Assembly: GCF_016907775.1 (NCBI RefSeq)
Contig: NZ_JAFBCO010000001.1
Coordinates: 930,001 to 994,000 of the forward strand
Direction: 5' to 3'
From: Pseudoglutamicibacter cumminsii
GTDB lineage: Bacteria; Actinomycetota; Actinomycetes; Actinomycetales; Micrococcaceae
DNA: 64,000 nt
The notes under the pieces are model-generated. The model was given only the letters and a program-made list of their open reading frames with translations, ran no database searches and was not told where the DNA came from. Below are positions 1 to 8,546 of the stretch, piece after piece (position 1 is the first letter of the stretch; each line of letters opens with the position of its first letter). The position numbers were made by a program, and so were the translations under genes.

Positions 1-756
1 CACGAGCTCACCACCAACATGGCTCAAGCAGCGGTCGACGCCGGCGCCGAGATCATTGCATTCAAACCGCATCCTTCGGCTTCATACGCTTCCCGCACCG
101 TTGTGCGCGAAATCATTGAATCCGCGGGCCTCGAGTACGTGGAAATTACTGACACCGTGCCCGCAGAGATCGTCGCAACCTGGATCAAGCCAGTCGTCGC
201 AGTCTCGATCTTCTCAACCGCGCTCGCAACACTGCATTACGGCTACGGCATCCCCGCTGTCTCAATAGGTGCAGACCAGGTGGTTCACAACTTGAACCCT
301 TACCCGAACTCCAACCGAGTGCCAGTTATGCTCGCGGACGCGCTCTTCCGTCGCAACATTCCCGCACCAGATGAAGAAAAGCACAGCGGCGCCTCGCACG
401 ACCAAGAACTGGGCTCCCATTACGAAGGTCGCCTCCAGGCCCTCCTCAACACCGTCGGTTACACGATGCAACCCGACCGGATGAAAGACCTCTACCCATC
501 GGCCCACGAGTTCTGCACAGCAGACCCTGAACTCCGGAAACTCTACATGCGCAAGAGTCGCCTCTACCGGCTCGGCCTCATGAAAACGAACCCGGAGAAC
601 TTCTACGAGCACTTGGTTGGGCACCTGGACGACGCCATGGGAACCAACAACCTCACCGCACTCAAGAAGAAACTTCAAACCTCGAAAATCCTCAAGCACC
701 CCACAAACGCAGCAGTTAAAATCCTCTCGTCGTTTGGTCAGCGGAAGTCGCGATGA
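1..756 (+). CDS. Polysialyltransferase-like glycosyltransferase, C-terminal part
   Basis: The reading frame is open from base 1, so the gene starts before the window; the ATG at 19 is probably internal. The visible part has a PHP motif (FKPHPSAS, about 30 residues in) and a later SIFSTALATLHYG segment. These look like the HP and S/T motifs of GT-B-fold bacterial sialyl- and polysialyltransferases, which add activated sialic-acid-like sugars to surface glycans in the cytoplasm. The stop overlaps the next gene's start by 4 bases (ATGA), so the two are translationally coupled. The family call is inferred from motifs only; donor and acceptor are unknown. Confidence 0.6.
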   Translation, partial: HELTTNMAQAAVDAGAEIIAFKPHPSASYASRTVVREIIESAGLEYVEITDTVPAEIVATWIKPVVAVSIFSTALATLHYGYGIPAVSIGADQVVHNLNPYPNSNRVPVMLADALFRRNIPAPDEEKHSGASHDQELGSHYEGRLQALLNTVGYTMQPDRMKDLYPSAHEFCTADPELRKLYMRKSRLYRLGLMKTNPENFYEHLVGHLDDAMGTNNLTALKKKLQTSKILKHPTNAAVKILSSFGQRKSR

Positions 757-1820
757 GCACCACCCGTAAGCCTCGGTCCAGGCGCGCGCCCCGCGCCCCT
801 CAAGAAACCCCGCGGCCGCGGCTCGGCACGAGCGAAATCTGGGTTGAATCCCCACTCCAGCTGCTCAGCGCCATCGAAGCACACGCAGCAGGCCTCACCG
901 GCACATCGACTACGGTTCGTGTCCGACCCGGAATCCCCGGGATCAACAAAACCGCCGACACCCTCGCCAACAACGTTCCGCAAGGCATCACCATCGATAC
1001 GGAAAGCGGACACATCACACCCCTCAGCTCATCACCGATGAACCGATGGGGTGCCGGAGACATGTTCTCCGGCCAAGTACAAAAAGCGATGCTCGGCACC
1101 CTTGGTGACCGCGAAATCATCATCATCGACGATGGCCTGGCAACCCTCGCATTCCTAGACAAACTCAGCCACAACAGCCCGACGCCACTCGTACGTGACC
1201 GAGGCAAGAGGACTGCCGGACGCATCGCCCTCGGGCTCGCTGCATGGCACCGGCTCCGTTGGGCAGCCAAAAACAACCGCGTGCTGCTCATCACCGCGTT
1301 GCCGCTCGTCCCAGAACTCTCCGAACGGCTCGCCCGCATTGGCGTGCGCGTTGAACACCACGCCTTCGAATGGTCCCGCAGCCAGCCGGCCGAGGAATCC
1401 TTCAGCGAACAAACCATGCTGATCGGTTCAGCGCTGGCCTGCGACGGCCTCATCGAACCAGAGCCGTACATCAACTGGATCAAACAGCTCGCCTCGGATG
1501 CCCCGCTGGCCTACTTCCCACACCGACGCGAACAAGGCGAACTACTCGAAGCGATCCGGCAAATCCCCGGCGTCAACGTGCAAGCCACCACAACCCCCGT
1601 AGAACTTCGCCTTCGCGGGCTACGTCCCCTCCAGCGCGTCGTATCCCTCCCATCGACCGCCGTAACCTCACTCCGGCTCCTGCTGGCCGGCCGCGGAATC
1701 GACGTGACCTACAAACGCATCCCGGACTCATGGTGGACACCTCAAGCCACCCCCGCGCTGAGGCAACACCTTTTGTCTTCAGTCTCGCTCAAACAAGGTA
1801 AGGAAAAACATGACGGTTAG
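753..1820 (+). CDS. Putative sialyltransferase-like glycosyltransferase
   Basis: A 355-residue cytoplasmic protein with no signal peptide or membrane segment and a basic, Pro/Arg-rich first 25 residues. After that come ESPLQLL (about residue 32), IIIDDGLATL (about 125), YFPHRRE (about 250) and SLPSTAVTSLR (about 300). These resemble, in order, the acidic D/E-D/E-G, HP-type and S/T motifs of the bacterial sialyltransferase clan. It overlaps the genes on both sides, so the three form one operon. The 4-base upstream overlap fixes the start at 753. The fold assignment is an inference; the protein could be a non-catalytic partner of its neighbours. Confidence 0.6.
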   Translation: MSTTRKPRSRRAPRAPQETPRPRLGTSEIWVESPLQLLSAIEAHAAGLTGTSTTVRVRPGIPGINKTADTLANNVPQGITIDTESGHITPLSSSPMNRWGAGDMFSGQVQKAMLGTLGDREIIIIDDGLATLAFLDKLSHNSPTPLVRDRGKRTAGRIALGLAAWHRLRWAAKNNRVLLITALPLVPELSERLARIGVRVEHHAFEWSRSQPAEESFSEQTMLIGSALACDGLIEPEPYINWIKQLASDAPLAYFPHRREQGELLEAIRQIPGVNVQATTTPVELRLRGLRPLQRVVSLPSTAVTSLRLLLAGRGIDVTYKRIPDSWWTPQATPALRQHLLSSVSLKQGKEKHDG

Positions 1821-3252
1821 GACCATCGCGGCCATCGCCGACTCCGACTCATACCTCAAGTACGCCGTCCATTTCCTCGACCAGCTCAAAGACTGGCGGC
1901 GTCAAGTAGTGGTCGTACGTTCCCACGTGATCCCGACCTCAGTACAGACCCGCGCCGCGCTCGCTGGCACCTTCCTCGAAGGCCGCCCGCCAGCAGTCGT
2001 GCCCGTACGCAAACTATCCGCCAACCTCAACCCGATGCCCGACGTCGTGCTCATCGCCGCAACCGGGCCGATCGCGCGGGAAGTCCTGATCCACTTCGCG
2101 TCCCTCAAAAACCGTCCAGCACTCATCACCGCTCTTCCAGGCATCGCATTCCCGGCAACCTCGCGTGCCCTTGGATACCGTGAACTCGCCGACACCTTCA
2201 TGGTGCACTCGCTTGCAGAAGCCGACACGTTCGCAATCCTCGGCGAAAAGATGAGCCTCGACGGGATCACGCCACGCGCTATCCTCCCTAGCGGAAGCAG
2301 CTTCGATGACATCCGTACCACCACCTTCGACGACGCGAGCGCATCCGACGCTGACGCTACCGGCGCTGACGGACTCGACCCAGAACGCCCGGCTATCGAC
2401 GAACCAGACCCAGCCGACGCGCCCGAAATCGTCAAAGCAGCACAAGAACGCGGTGAAACCCCAGCCCCTCCGCTCGAAGAAGAAATCATCCTCCCTCCGA
2501 GCTTCGCAGTGGGCCGTCTGCCCATGCTGAACCACCACGAGCCGCCCGCGCCTGACGAAACACCGGTCACCCGCATCGTGTTCGCGCCGCAAGCAAAAAT
2601 GCCGTTCGAAGAATCCGAACGCCTCGAAATCCTCAAAGCCCTCGCCGAAACCAAGCGCCAGCACCCTGACGTCGAAGTCATCGTCAAACTGCGTGCGCTA
2701 CGCGGCGAACCGCAGACCCACATCGAACGCTTCCCCTACGACTACCTGTGGGAAAAATACTGTGCCGAAACCGGTGAAAACGAACACCTGCTGGACTTCC
2801 AGACGGGTTCCCTCGCCGAACGCCTCACGCCAGGCACAGCCCTCGTGACCGTGTCGTCCACCGCAGCGATCGAAGCCATCGACCTCGGACTGCGCGTAGG
2901 AATCATCTCCGACTTCGGTGTCACCGAGAAGCTCCTCAACGCGATGTTCAGCGAATCCGGCCTACTCATGGCGCTCGATGAAATGCAGGACCTCGACATC
3001 CCGCACGCGAACCAGCAGTGGCTACGCCGCAACTACTTCCACACCCCGGACGACGTCGCCGCAGCACACCGCCGCGACATGGAACACGAACTCGTATCGC
3101 TGGCCGACGCATCCCGCAAGGGATACCTCGATGTCTCAGCGACAGCGATGGCTCGCGCCCGCACCCGCGCATGGCGCGCACGTCTCAAGACCGCGCTACC
3201 TGCACCCGTTTTAAAGGTCGCGCGCAACGTACGCAATGCCGTCCGAACATAA
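1810..3252 (+). CDS. Putative glycosyltransferase (DUF6716-like)
   Basis: A 480-residue protein that starts inside the end of the preceding gene (11-base overlap). The N-terminal half (MTVRTIAAIADSDSYLKYAV) and C-terminal half (VTVSSTAAIEAIDLGLRVG, about residues 343-361) are separated by an acidic Asp/Pro-rich linker at about residues 170-235. The S-S-T-A motif resembles the nucleotide-sugar-binding region of GT-B transferases such as the sialyltransferase clan. I recall proteins of this type annotated as DUF6716 next to polysialyltransferase genes in Micrococcales. The operon suggests a role in building a surface polysaccharide. Substrate unknown. Confidence 0.55.
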   Translation: MTVRTIAAIADSDSYLKYAVHFLDQLKDWRRQVVVVRSHVIPTSVQTRAALAGTFLEGRPPAVVPVRKLSANLNPMPDVVLIAATGPIAREVLIHFASLKNRPALITALPGIAFPATSRALGYRELADTFMVHSLAEADTFAILGEKMSLDGITPRAILPSGSSFDDIRTTTFDDASASDADATGADGLDPERPAIDEPDPADAPEIVKAAQERGETPAPPLEEEIILPPSFAVGRLPMLNHHEPPAPDETPVTRIVFAPQAKMPFEESERLEILKALAETKRQHPDVEVIVKLRALRGEPQTHIERFPYDYLWEKYCAETGENEHLLDFQTGSLAERLTPGTALVTVSSTAAIEAIDLGLRVGIISDFGVTEKLLNAMFSESGLLMALDEMQDLDIPHANQQWLRRNYFHTPDDVAAAHRRDMEHELVSLADASRKGYLDVSATAMARARTRAWRARLKTALPAPVLKVARNVRNAVRT

Positions 3253-3419
3253 GACCAGCGCCCCAACGTGGATGCATGCCCCAACTAGTGCACCTGACCG
3301 GTGGTAGACATCCAGCGCATCGAAGCGAACTCCGCTCGGGGCATGCACTAAAATGAGCCCAGATCTCTTGTGCCGCTTTCGCGGTGCCCTTATTCGCTAT
3401 TTCCAAGGAGACGGTTTCC

Positions 3420-4505
3420 GTGTCGGATAACGCAATCCGCGTCGCTATCGTGGGCGTCGGCAATTGTGCGACCTCGCTCGTGCAAGGCGTTGAATACTAC
3501 AAAGACGCCGCCGCAGACCAGACCATCCCAGGTCTGATGCACGTGCAGTTCGGCGACTACCACGTCAACGATGTGAAATTCGTTGCCGCATTCGATGTCG
3601 ACGCAAAGAAAGTTGGCCTCGACCTCGCCGACGCGATTGAAGCCTCCGAAAACAACACCATCAAACTGTGCGACGTACCGAAAACCGGCGTGACCGTACA
3701 GCGCGGCCACACCCTCGACGGCCTCGGCAAGTACTACCGCGAGACCATCGAAGAGTCCACGGCAGAGCCAGTCGACGTTGTCGCGGCCCTCAAGGAAGCC
3801 GACGTCGACGTCCTCGTCTCCTACCTGCCGGTCGGCTCCGAAGAAGCGAACAAGTTCTACGCTCAGTGCGCGATCGACGCCCGCGTCGCGTTCGTCAACG
3901 CACTCCCAGTGTTCATCGCCGGAACCACCGAATGGGCCGAGAAGTTCCGCGAAGCCGGCGTGCCCATCGTCGGTGACGACATCAAGTCGCAGATCGGCGC
4001 AACCATCACGCACCGCGTCATGGCCAAGCTGTTCGAAGACCGCGGCGTCATCCTGGACCGCACCTACCAGCTCAACGTTGGCGGCAACATGGACTTCAAG
4101 AACATGCTTGAACGCGAACGCCTCGAGTCCAAGAAGATCTCCAAGACCCAGGCCGTCACCTCCAACACGTCCGCGAAACTCGCGGAACGCGACGTCCACA
4201 TCGGCCCATCCGACTACGTTGGCTGGCTCGATGACCGCAAGTGGGCTTTCGTGCGCCTCGAAGGCCGCAACTTCGGCGACGCCCCGGTCTCGCTCGAATA
4301 CAAGCTCGAAGTGTGGGACTCCCCGAACTCCGCCGGCGTCATCATCGACGCGATCCGCGCCGCCAAGATCGGCCTGGACCGCGGCATCAGCGGCCCGCTG
4401 CTGTCGGCATCCTCCTACTTCATGAAGTCCCCACCAGTGCAGGTCAACGACGAGCAGGCGCACGCCGACGTCGAAGCCTTCATCCGCGGCGAAAAGGACT
4501 CCTAA
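3420..4505 (+). CDS. ino1: Myo-inositol-3-phosphate synthase
   Basis: Converts glucose 6-phosphate to 1D-myo-inositol 3-phosphate with NAD+, the first step to phosphatidylinositol and mycothiol in actinobacteria. The protein is 361 residues, the normal actinobacterial size. It has the N-terminal dinucleotide-binding motif [10 protein letters not shown] and the family segments [22 protein letters not shown] and [12 protein letters not shown] at 3420 is chosen because AAGGAG lies 9 bases upstream (3405-3410) and the protein then begins just before the Rossmann strand; an upstream in-frame start at 3384 has no such signal. A TAAAAT at 3349-3354 could be a -10 box. A strong hairpin follows the gene. 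Confidence 0.95.
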   Translation: MSDNAIRVAIVGVGNCATSLVQGVEYYKDAAADQTIPGLMHVQFGDYHVNDVKFVAAFDVDAKKVGLDLADAIEASENNTIKLCDVPKTGVTVQRGHTLDGLGKYYRETIEESTAEPVDVVAALKEADVDVLVSYLPVGSEEANKFYAQCAIDARVAFVNALPVFIAGTTEWAEKFREAGVPIVGDDIKSQIGATITHRVMAKLFEDRGVILDRTYQLNVGGNMDFKNMLERERLESKKISKTQAVTSNTSAKLAERDVHIGPSDYVGWLDDRKWAFVRLEGRNFGDAPVSLEYKLEVWDSPNSAGVIIDAIRAAKIGLDRGISGPLLSASSYFMKSPPVQVNDEQAHADVEAFIRGEKDS

Positions 4506-4540
4506 GCCGTTCTGAGCCCCAGCTAGGGCATACACATAAC

Positions 4541-4578
4541 GATGCGGGCCGTCACCAACCATGGTGACGGCCCGCATC
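4541..4578. terminator. Bidirectional intrinsic terminator
   Basis: A perfect 17-bp stem (4541-4557 with 4562-4578) closes a 4-base loop between the convergent ino1 and cca genes. It is GC-rich and flanked by a short T run on the + side. Confidence 0.85.
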
Positions 4579-4623
4579 GCTTTAAGTAGGTGACGCTGTC
4601 AATAGGTGACCTAGGCGTCCTGG

Positions 4624-6033
4624 TCAGCTGTCCTGCTCAGCCCACCAGTCCAGCAGTTCCTGCTTCGCTTGCTCTTCCGAGACCGGCCCGCGGTCCAGGC
4701 GCCGATCCAGCAAGAACTTATAGGCCCGGCCCACAACAGGGCCTGGCTTAATGTCTAGGATCTCCATGATCTGCTGACCATTCAGGTCAGGGCGGATCGC
4801 GTCCAACGCCTCCTGCTCGGCGAGCTCCTCGATACGACGCTCCAGGTCGTCATACGCGTGCTCAAGACGCTCAGCCTTCCGGCGGTTCTGCGTCGTCACG
4901 TCAGAACGCGTCAGCAAATGCAGCCGGCTCAAAACATCGCCCGCATCATTCACGTAGCGGCGCACCGCCGAATCCGACCACGCGACATCCGCATACCCAT
5001 AGAACCGCATGTGCAGCTCAACGAGCCGCACCACTGCCTTGATCGTCGCATTGTCATAACGCAACGCACGCAGGCGCTTCCGCGCCATCTTCGCGCCCAC
5101 AATCTCGTGGTTGCGGAAACTCACCGCGCCATTTTCGAACCTGCGCGTGGCCGGCTTGCCGATGTCGTGCAGAAGCGCCGCCAAACGCAACACCAAGTCA
5201 GGGCCAGGCACCGCATCGTCCTCCGATGTGCCCTCATGGTCAATCGCCTGCCGCAAAACTGTCAACGAATGCTCATACACATCCTTGTGATGATGATTCG
5301 CGTCCGTAGCCATGCGCAACGCCGGCAACTCAGGGAGCACAAACTCAGCCAAGCCCGTCGAAACCATGACATCCAAGCCAGACGCCGGATCAGCACCCAA
5401 CATCAACTTATTCAGCTCGTCCCGGACCCGCTCAGCAGACACAATCTCCAAACGCGACGCCATCTGCCGCATCGCTGCACGCTCCGGCCCAGCCAACTCA
5501 AAACCCAACTGAGACACAAAACGCGCGCCACGCATCATCCGCAACGGGTCATCCGAAAACGAAATCTCCGGACCAGACGGAGTACGCAAAACACCGGCCT
5601 TAACATCCGCACGCCCACCATACGGATCCACCAACTCAGCCGCCGGCAACCGCAACGCCATCGCGTTCACCGTGAAATCACGGCGAGCCAAATCATCCTC
5701 AAGCCGCTCACCAAAACGAACATGCGGCTTACGCGACCCCGCATCGTACACATCAGCCCGGTACGTAGTGATCTCAATATCCTCACCACGCTTACGCAAC
5801 GCAATCGTGCCGAACTCACGGCCCACATCCCACGTCGCCTCAGCCCAACCCCGAACCACATCCAAAATCTGGTCCGGAGTCGCGTTCGTCGTGAAATCTA
5901 GATCCGGTGCGGCCCGGCCCAAAAACAGGTCACGCACCGGCCCACCCACCAGCGCCAACTCAAAACCAGCAGCCGTAAACCGCTCACCCAACTCCAGAGC
6001 AAGCGGCGGCAACTGCACATCACGTAGATCCAT
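4624..6033 (-). CDS. cca: CCA tRNA nucleotidyltransferase
   Basis: Adds or repairs the 3' CCA end of tRNAs. The N-terminal polymerase-beta-like domain shows LVGGPVRDLFLGR followed by DLDF, the metal-binding D-x-D of class II nucleotidyltransferases. The central part has an HD-type motif (LLHDIGKPATRRF). Length is 469 residues. I place the start at ATG 6033, because AAGGAG precedes it on the minus strand and the family begins at MDLRDVQ; a 30-residue upstream extension is open but unlikely. Divergent from the Nudix gene, as in Mycobacterium, where this gene is called pcnA. The tRNA-Ala at 30349 lacks an encoded CCA, so such an enzyme is needed. Confidence 0.93.
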   Translation of the reverse strand: MDLRDVQLPPLALELGERFTAAGFELALVGGPVRDLFLGRAAPDLDFTTNATPDQILDVVRGWAEATWDVGREFGTIALRKRGEDIEITTYRADVYDAGSRKPHVRFGERLEDDLARRDFTVNAMALRLPAAELVDPYGGRADVKAGVLRTPSGPEISFSDDPLRMMRGARFVSQLGFELAGPERAAMRQMASRLEIVSAERVRDELNKLMLGADPASGLDVMVSTGLAEFVLPELPALRMATDANHHHKDVYEHSLTVLRQAIDHEGTSEDDAVPGPDLVLRLAALLHDIGKPATRRFENGAVSFRNHEIVGAKMARKRLRALRYDNATIKAVVRLVELHMRFYGYADVAWSDSAVRRYVNDAGDVLSRLHLLTRSDVTTQNRRKAERLEHAYDDLERRIEELAEQEALDAIRPDLNGQQIMEILDIKPGPVVGRAYKFLLDRRLDRGPVSEEQAKQELLDWWAEQDS

Positions 6034-6140
6034 CACGCTCCTTATCTTTCCAGATACCGCGCAAAGAACCCGACGCGAACAAACCCAAATTACAGACAAA
6101 CCGCACGACACACAGAGACCCACAAGCTGTATTAGCTAAA

Positions 6141-6701
6141 GTGTCGGATATGAGTGACCACGTTCCGAACCCACAGCGCCGCACACCGTTGACGGCCGCT
6201 TTGGCGTGGGAACGTACCCGAACCCTGCGCGCATCACAGCGCTTAACGCCCTCAACACCAACCGTTGAAGAGGTCTCCGCGGGCGGAATCGTGATCGATC
6301 CCGACTCCCACGACCTCCGCGTAGCGATCATCGCCCGCTACAACCGTGCAGGCCGCCTCGAATGGTGCCTCCCTAAAGGACACCCCGAAGGCCAAGAGAC
6401 ACACGAACAAGCCGCCGTACGAGAAATCGCAGAAGAAACCGGCATCCACGGGCAAATCCTCGCCCCGCTCGGTTCGATCGACTACTGGTTCATGGTGCCC
6501 CAATACCGGGTCCACAAAACCGTCCACCACTTCCTTTTAATCGCGACCGGCGGCGAACTCACCATCGAAAACGACCCCGATCACGAAGCCGTCGACGTCG
6601 CCTGGGTTCCGCTCATCGAACTCCCGCGCCGACTCACCTTCCTCAACGAACGCAGAATCGCCGAAATGGCTCGAGAGGTAATCGAGACGCATGAGCTCTG
6701 A
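6141..6701 (+). CDS. Nudix hydrolase (MutT4-like)
   Basis: A 186-residue hydrolase of nucleoside-diphosphate-linked compounds. It has a perfect Nudix box: G-x5-E-x7-REIAEETGI, in GHPEGQETHEQ onward at about residues 80-102. The context between divergent cca and murJ equals the position of MutT4 (Rv3908) in M. tuberculosis, which supports orthology, but the substrate cannot be read from sequence. No Shine-Dalgarno precedes GTG 6141, whereas a TATTAG lies at 6130-6135, so translation may be leaderless; ATG 6150 is an alternative start. The 3' end overlaps murJ by 11 bases. Confidence 0.9.
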   Translation: MSDMSDHVPNPQRRTPLTAALAWERTRTLRASQRLTPSTPTVEEVSAGGIVIDPDSHDLRVAIIARYNRAGRLEWCLPKGHPEGQETHEQAAVREIAEETGIHGQILAPLGSIDYWFMVPQYRVHKTVHHFLLIATGGELTIENDPDHEAVDVAWVPLIELPRRLTFLNERRIAEMAREVIETHEL

Positions 6702-8412
6702 GAGCACCACAACCTCGACGGGACACACAACCCCAGACCTCGCCAACGAAACACGAGAAGGGGCATCTGCGCGCCGCGGCAAAGCCGTAGCCCTCATGGC
6801 GTCCGGCACCCTCATCTCCCGCGTCCTCGGGTTCGTGCGAACAGCGATGCTCGCCATCGCGATCGGCTCAACAACATACGTGGCAGACATCTTCGAGAAA
6901 TCGAACACGATGCCCACGATCATCTTCATGCTGCTAGCTGGCGGGGTTTTCAACGTCATCCTCGTGCCGCAGCTCATCAAAGCATCCAAGAACGCGGACC
7001 GCGGCAGCGAATACACGTCAAAGCTTCTAACCCTCACAATCCTCGTGATGGCGGCCATTACCGCAGTCCTGATGGCCGGGGCGCCTGCGCTCATCAGAAT
7101 CCTGTCCGCGGGATGGTCCGAGCCCATGATCGCCCTCGGAACCATCTTCACGTACTGGTGCATGCCGCAAGTGTTCTTCTACGGGGTCTACGCCGTGGCA
7201 GGCCAGGTACTGAATGCGCACCACCGCTTCGGCGCCTACATGTGGGCTCCGGTCGCGAATAACGTCATTCAACTCGCCGCGCTCGGAACCTACCTCGCGA
7301 TGTTCGGCGCATACGCCGGCAACTCCGAAGAGCACTTCGAGACCTGGTCCAGCACCCAAACCCTCGTCCTCGCAGGCGGGGCCACCGCGGGTGTGACTGC
7401 TCAAGCACTCGTGCTCTTGTGGCCTCTCAAGACACTCGGGCTCAAGCTACGGCCCAACTTTCGCTTCCGCGGAATGGGCCTGCGTAAAGTCGGCCGCATG
7501 GCCGCCTGGACACTGCTCGCCATGGCCATCGGCAACATCGTCAACCTCTACACCGGCAAGGTCGTCTCCGGCGCGACCGCGGTGCGCGCAGGCAACCCGT
7601 CCGTTCCAGGCGAAACCGCTTTCAACCAGGCGCAACTGATCGTCATCCTCCCGCACAGCCTCTTCGCGCTCTCCCTCGCCACTGTTCTGTTCAACGAGTT
7701 CTCCAACGCATTCAGCGAAAACCGGGCCAAAGACGTCGGGCCTCTGCTCTCACAAGGCCTACGCACCATCGCGGTCCCGATGTTGTTCTCCGCAGTCGCA
7801 CTCATCACGCTGGCTGGGCCGCTCGGCCGCCTCTTCGGCGGCACAAGCATTCACGCCGAAGCCGCCGGCTCCGCAACCGCGATACTCATCGCCCTTATGG
7901 CCATCGGGCTGCCCTGGCAGTCCTACAACTTCTTCTTGATCCGCGTCTTCTACGCCAAAGAAGATACTTTTACGCCGATGCTGTTGCAAACCTTCTACTC
8001 GGCCCTCACCCTCACAGCAGCCATCGTCATCGCCTACACACTGCCGTGGGAAATCCGCGCCCAAGCGCTCTGCATCTCGTTCCCCATCGCACACATCTCA
8101 CAGACCATCGTCGCCCACCTCACCATCCGCAAAAAATACGGAACCTACGGTGCGGGCAACGTCATCGGCCAATACATCAAAATCGGCTGGTGCGCCTTCC
8201 TCTCCGGCCTCATCGGCGCTGCCGTCGCCTACAGCCTCGGCGCCTACAGCTACGGGTGGGCCTGGAGCGGCTACCTACCAGCCATCACCACCATCGCCGC
8301 AACCGGCATCGTGATGCTAGCCGCCTACATCGGAATCCTCAAACTCGCCCGCATTCCAGAACTAGACGACTTCCTCGGGCCCGTGCTGCGCAAACTGAAG
8401 ATCTCCCGCTAA
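6691..8412 (+). CDS. murJ: Lipid II flippase MurJ/MviN
   Basis: An integral membrane protein of 573 residues in the MOP superfamily, which flips lipid-linked peptidoglycan precursor across the membrane. Many hydrophobic segments run through the whole protein, starting at about residue 40 after a polar N-terminus. The first shows the family pattern LMASGTLISRVLGFVRTAML, and an NNVIQL segment and QSYNFFLIRVFYAKED follow. It ends at a normal MurJ C-terminus, unlike the mycobacterial protein that continues into a pseudokinase domain. That partner lies in the next gene, 134 bases downstream. Confidence 0.93.
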   Translation: MSSESTTTSTGHTTPDLANETREGASARRGKAVALMASGTLISRVLGFVRTAMLAIAIGSTTYVADIFEKSNTMPTIIFMLLAGGVFNVILVPQLIKASKNADRGSEYTSKLLTLTILVMAAITAVLMAGAPALIRILSAGWSEPMIALGTIFTYWCMPQVFFYGVYAVAGQVLNAHHRFGAYMWAPVANNVIQLAALGTYLAMFGAYAGNSEEHFETWSSTQTLVLAGGATAGVTAQALVLLWPLKTLGLKLRPNFRFRGMGLRKVGRMAAWTLLAMAIGNIVNLYTGKVVSGATAVRAGNPSVPGETAFNQAQLIVILPHSLFALSLATVLFNEFSNAFSENRAKDVGPLLSQGLRTIAVPMLFSAVALITLAGPLGRLFGGTSIHAEAAGSATAILIALMAIGLPWQSYNFFLIRVFYAKEDTFTPMLLQTFYSALTLTAAIVIAYTLPWEIRAQALCISFPIAHISQTIVAHLTIRKKYGTYGAGNVIGQYIKIGWCAFLSGLIGAAVAYSLGAYSYGWAWSGYLPAITTIAATGIVMLAAYIGILKLARIPELDDFLGPVLRKLKISR

Positions 8413-8546
8413 CGCGCCGCCGCTAAGCCACCCACCGAAACATCCCCGGTAACATAAACACTAAAGAAACAATCCCAACACCAAAGAACCAGCCCCAGCG
8501 CACCCACCAACGGAACCGCAAGGCTGGTCAAGTTCGAGGAGAAGAC

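Noticed and set aside
3390-4577. 395-codon frame antisense to ino1
   Set aside because: No family pattern; spans a terminator and a conserved gene on the other strand.
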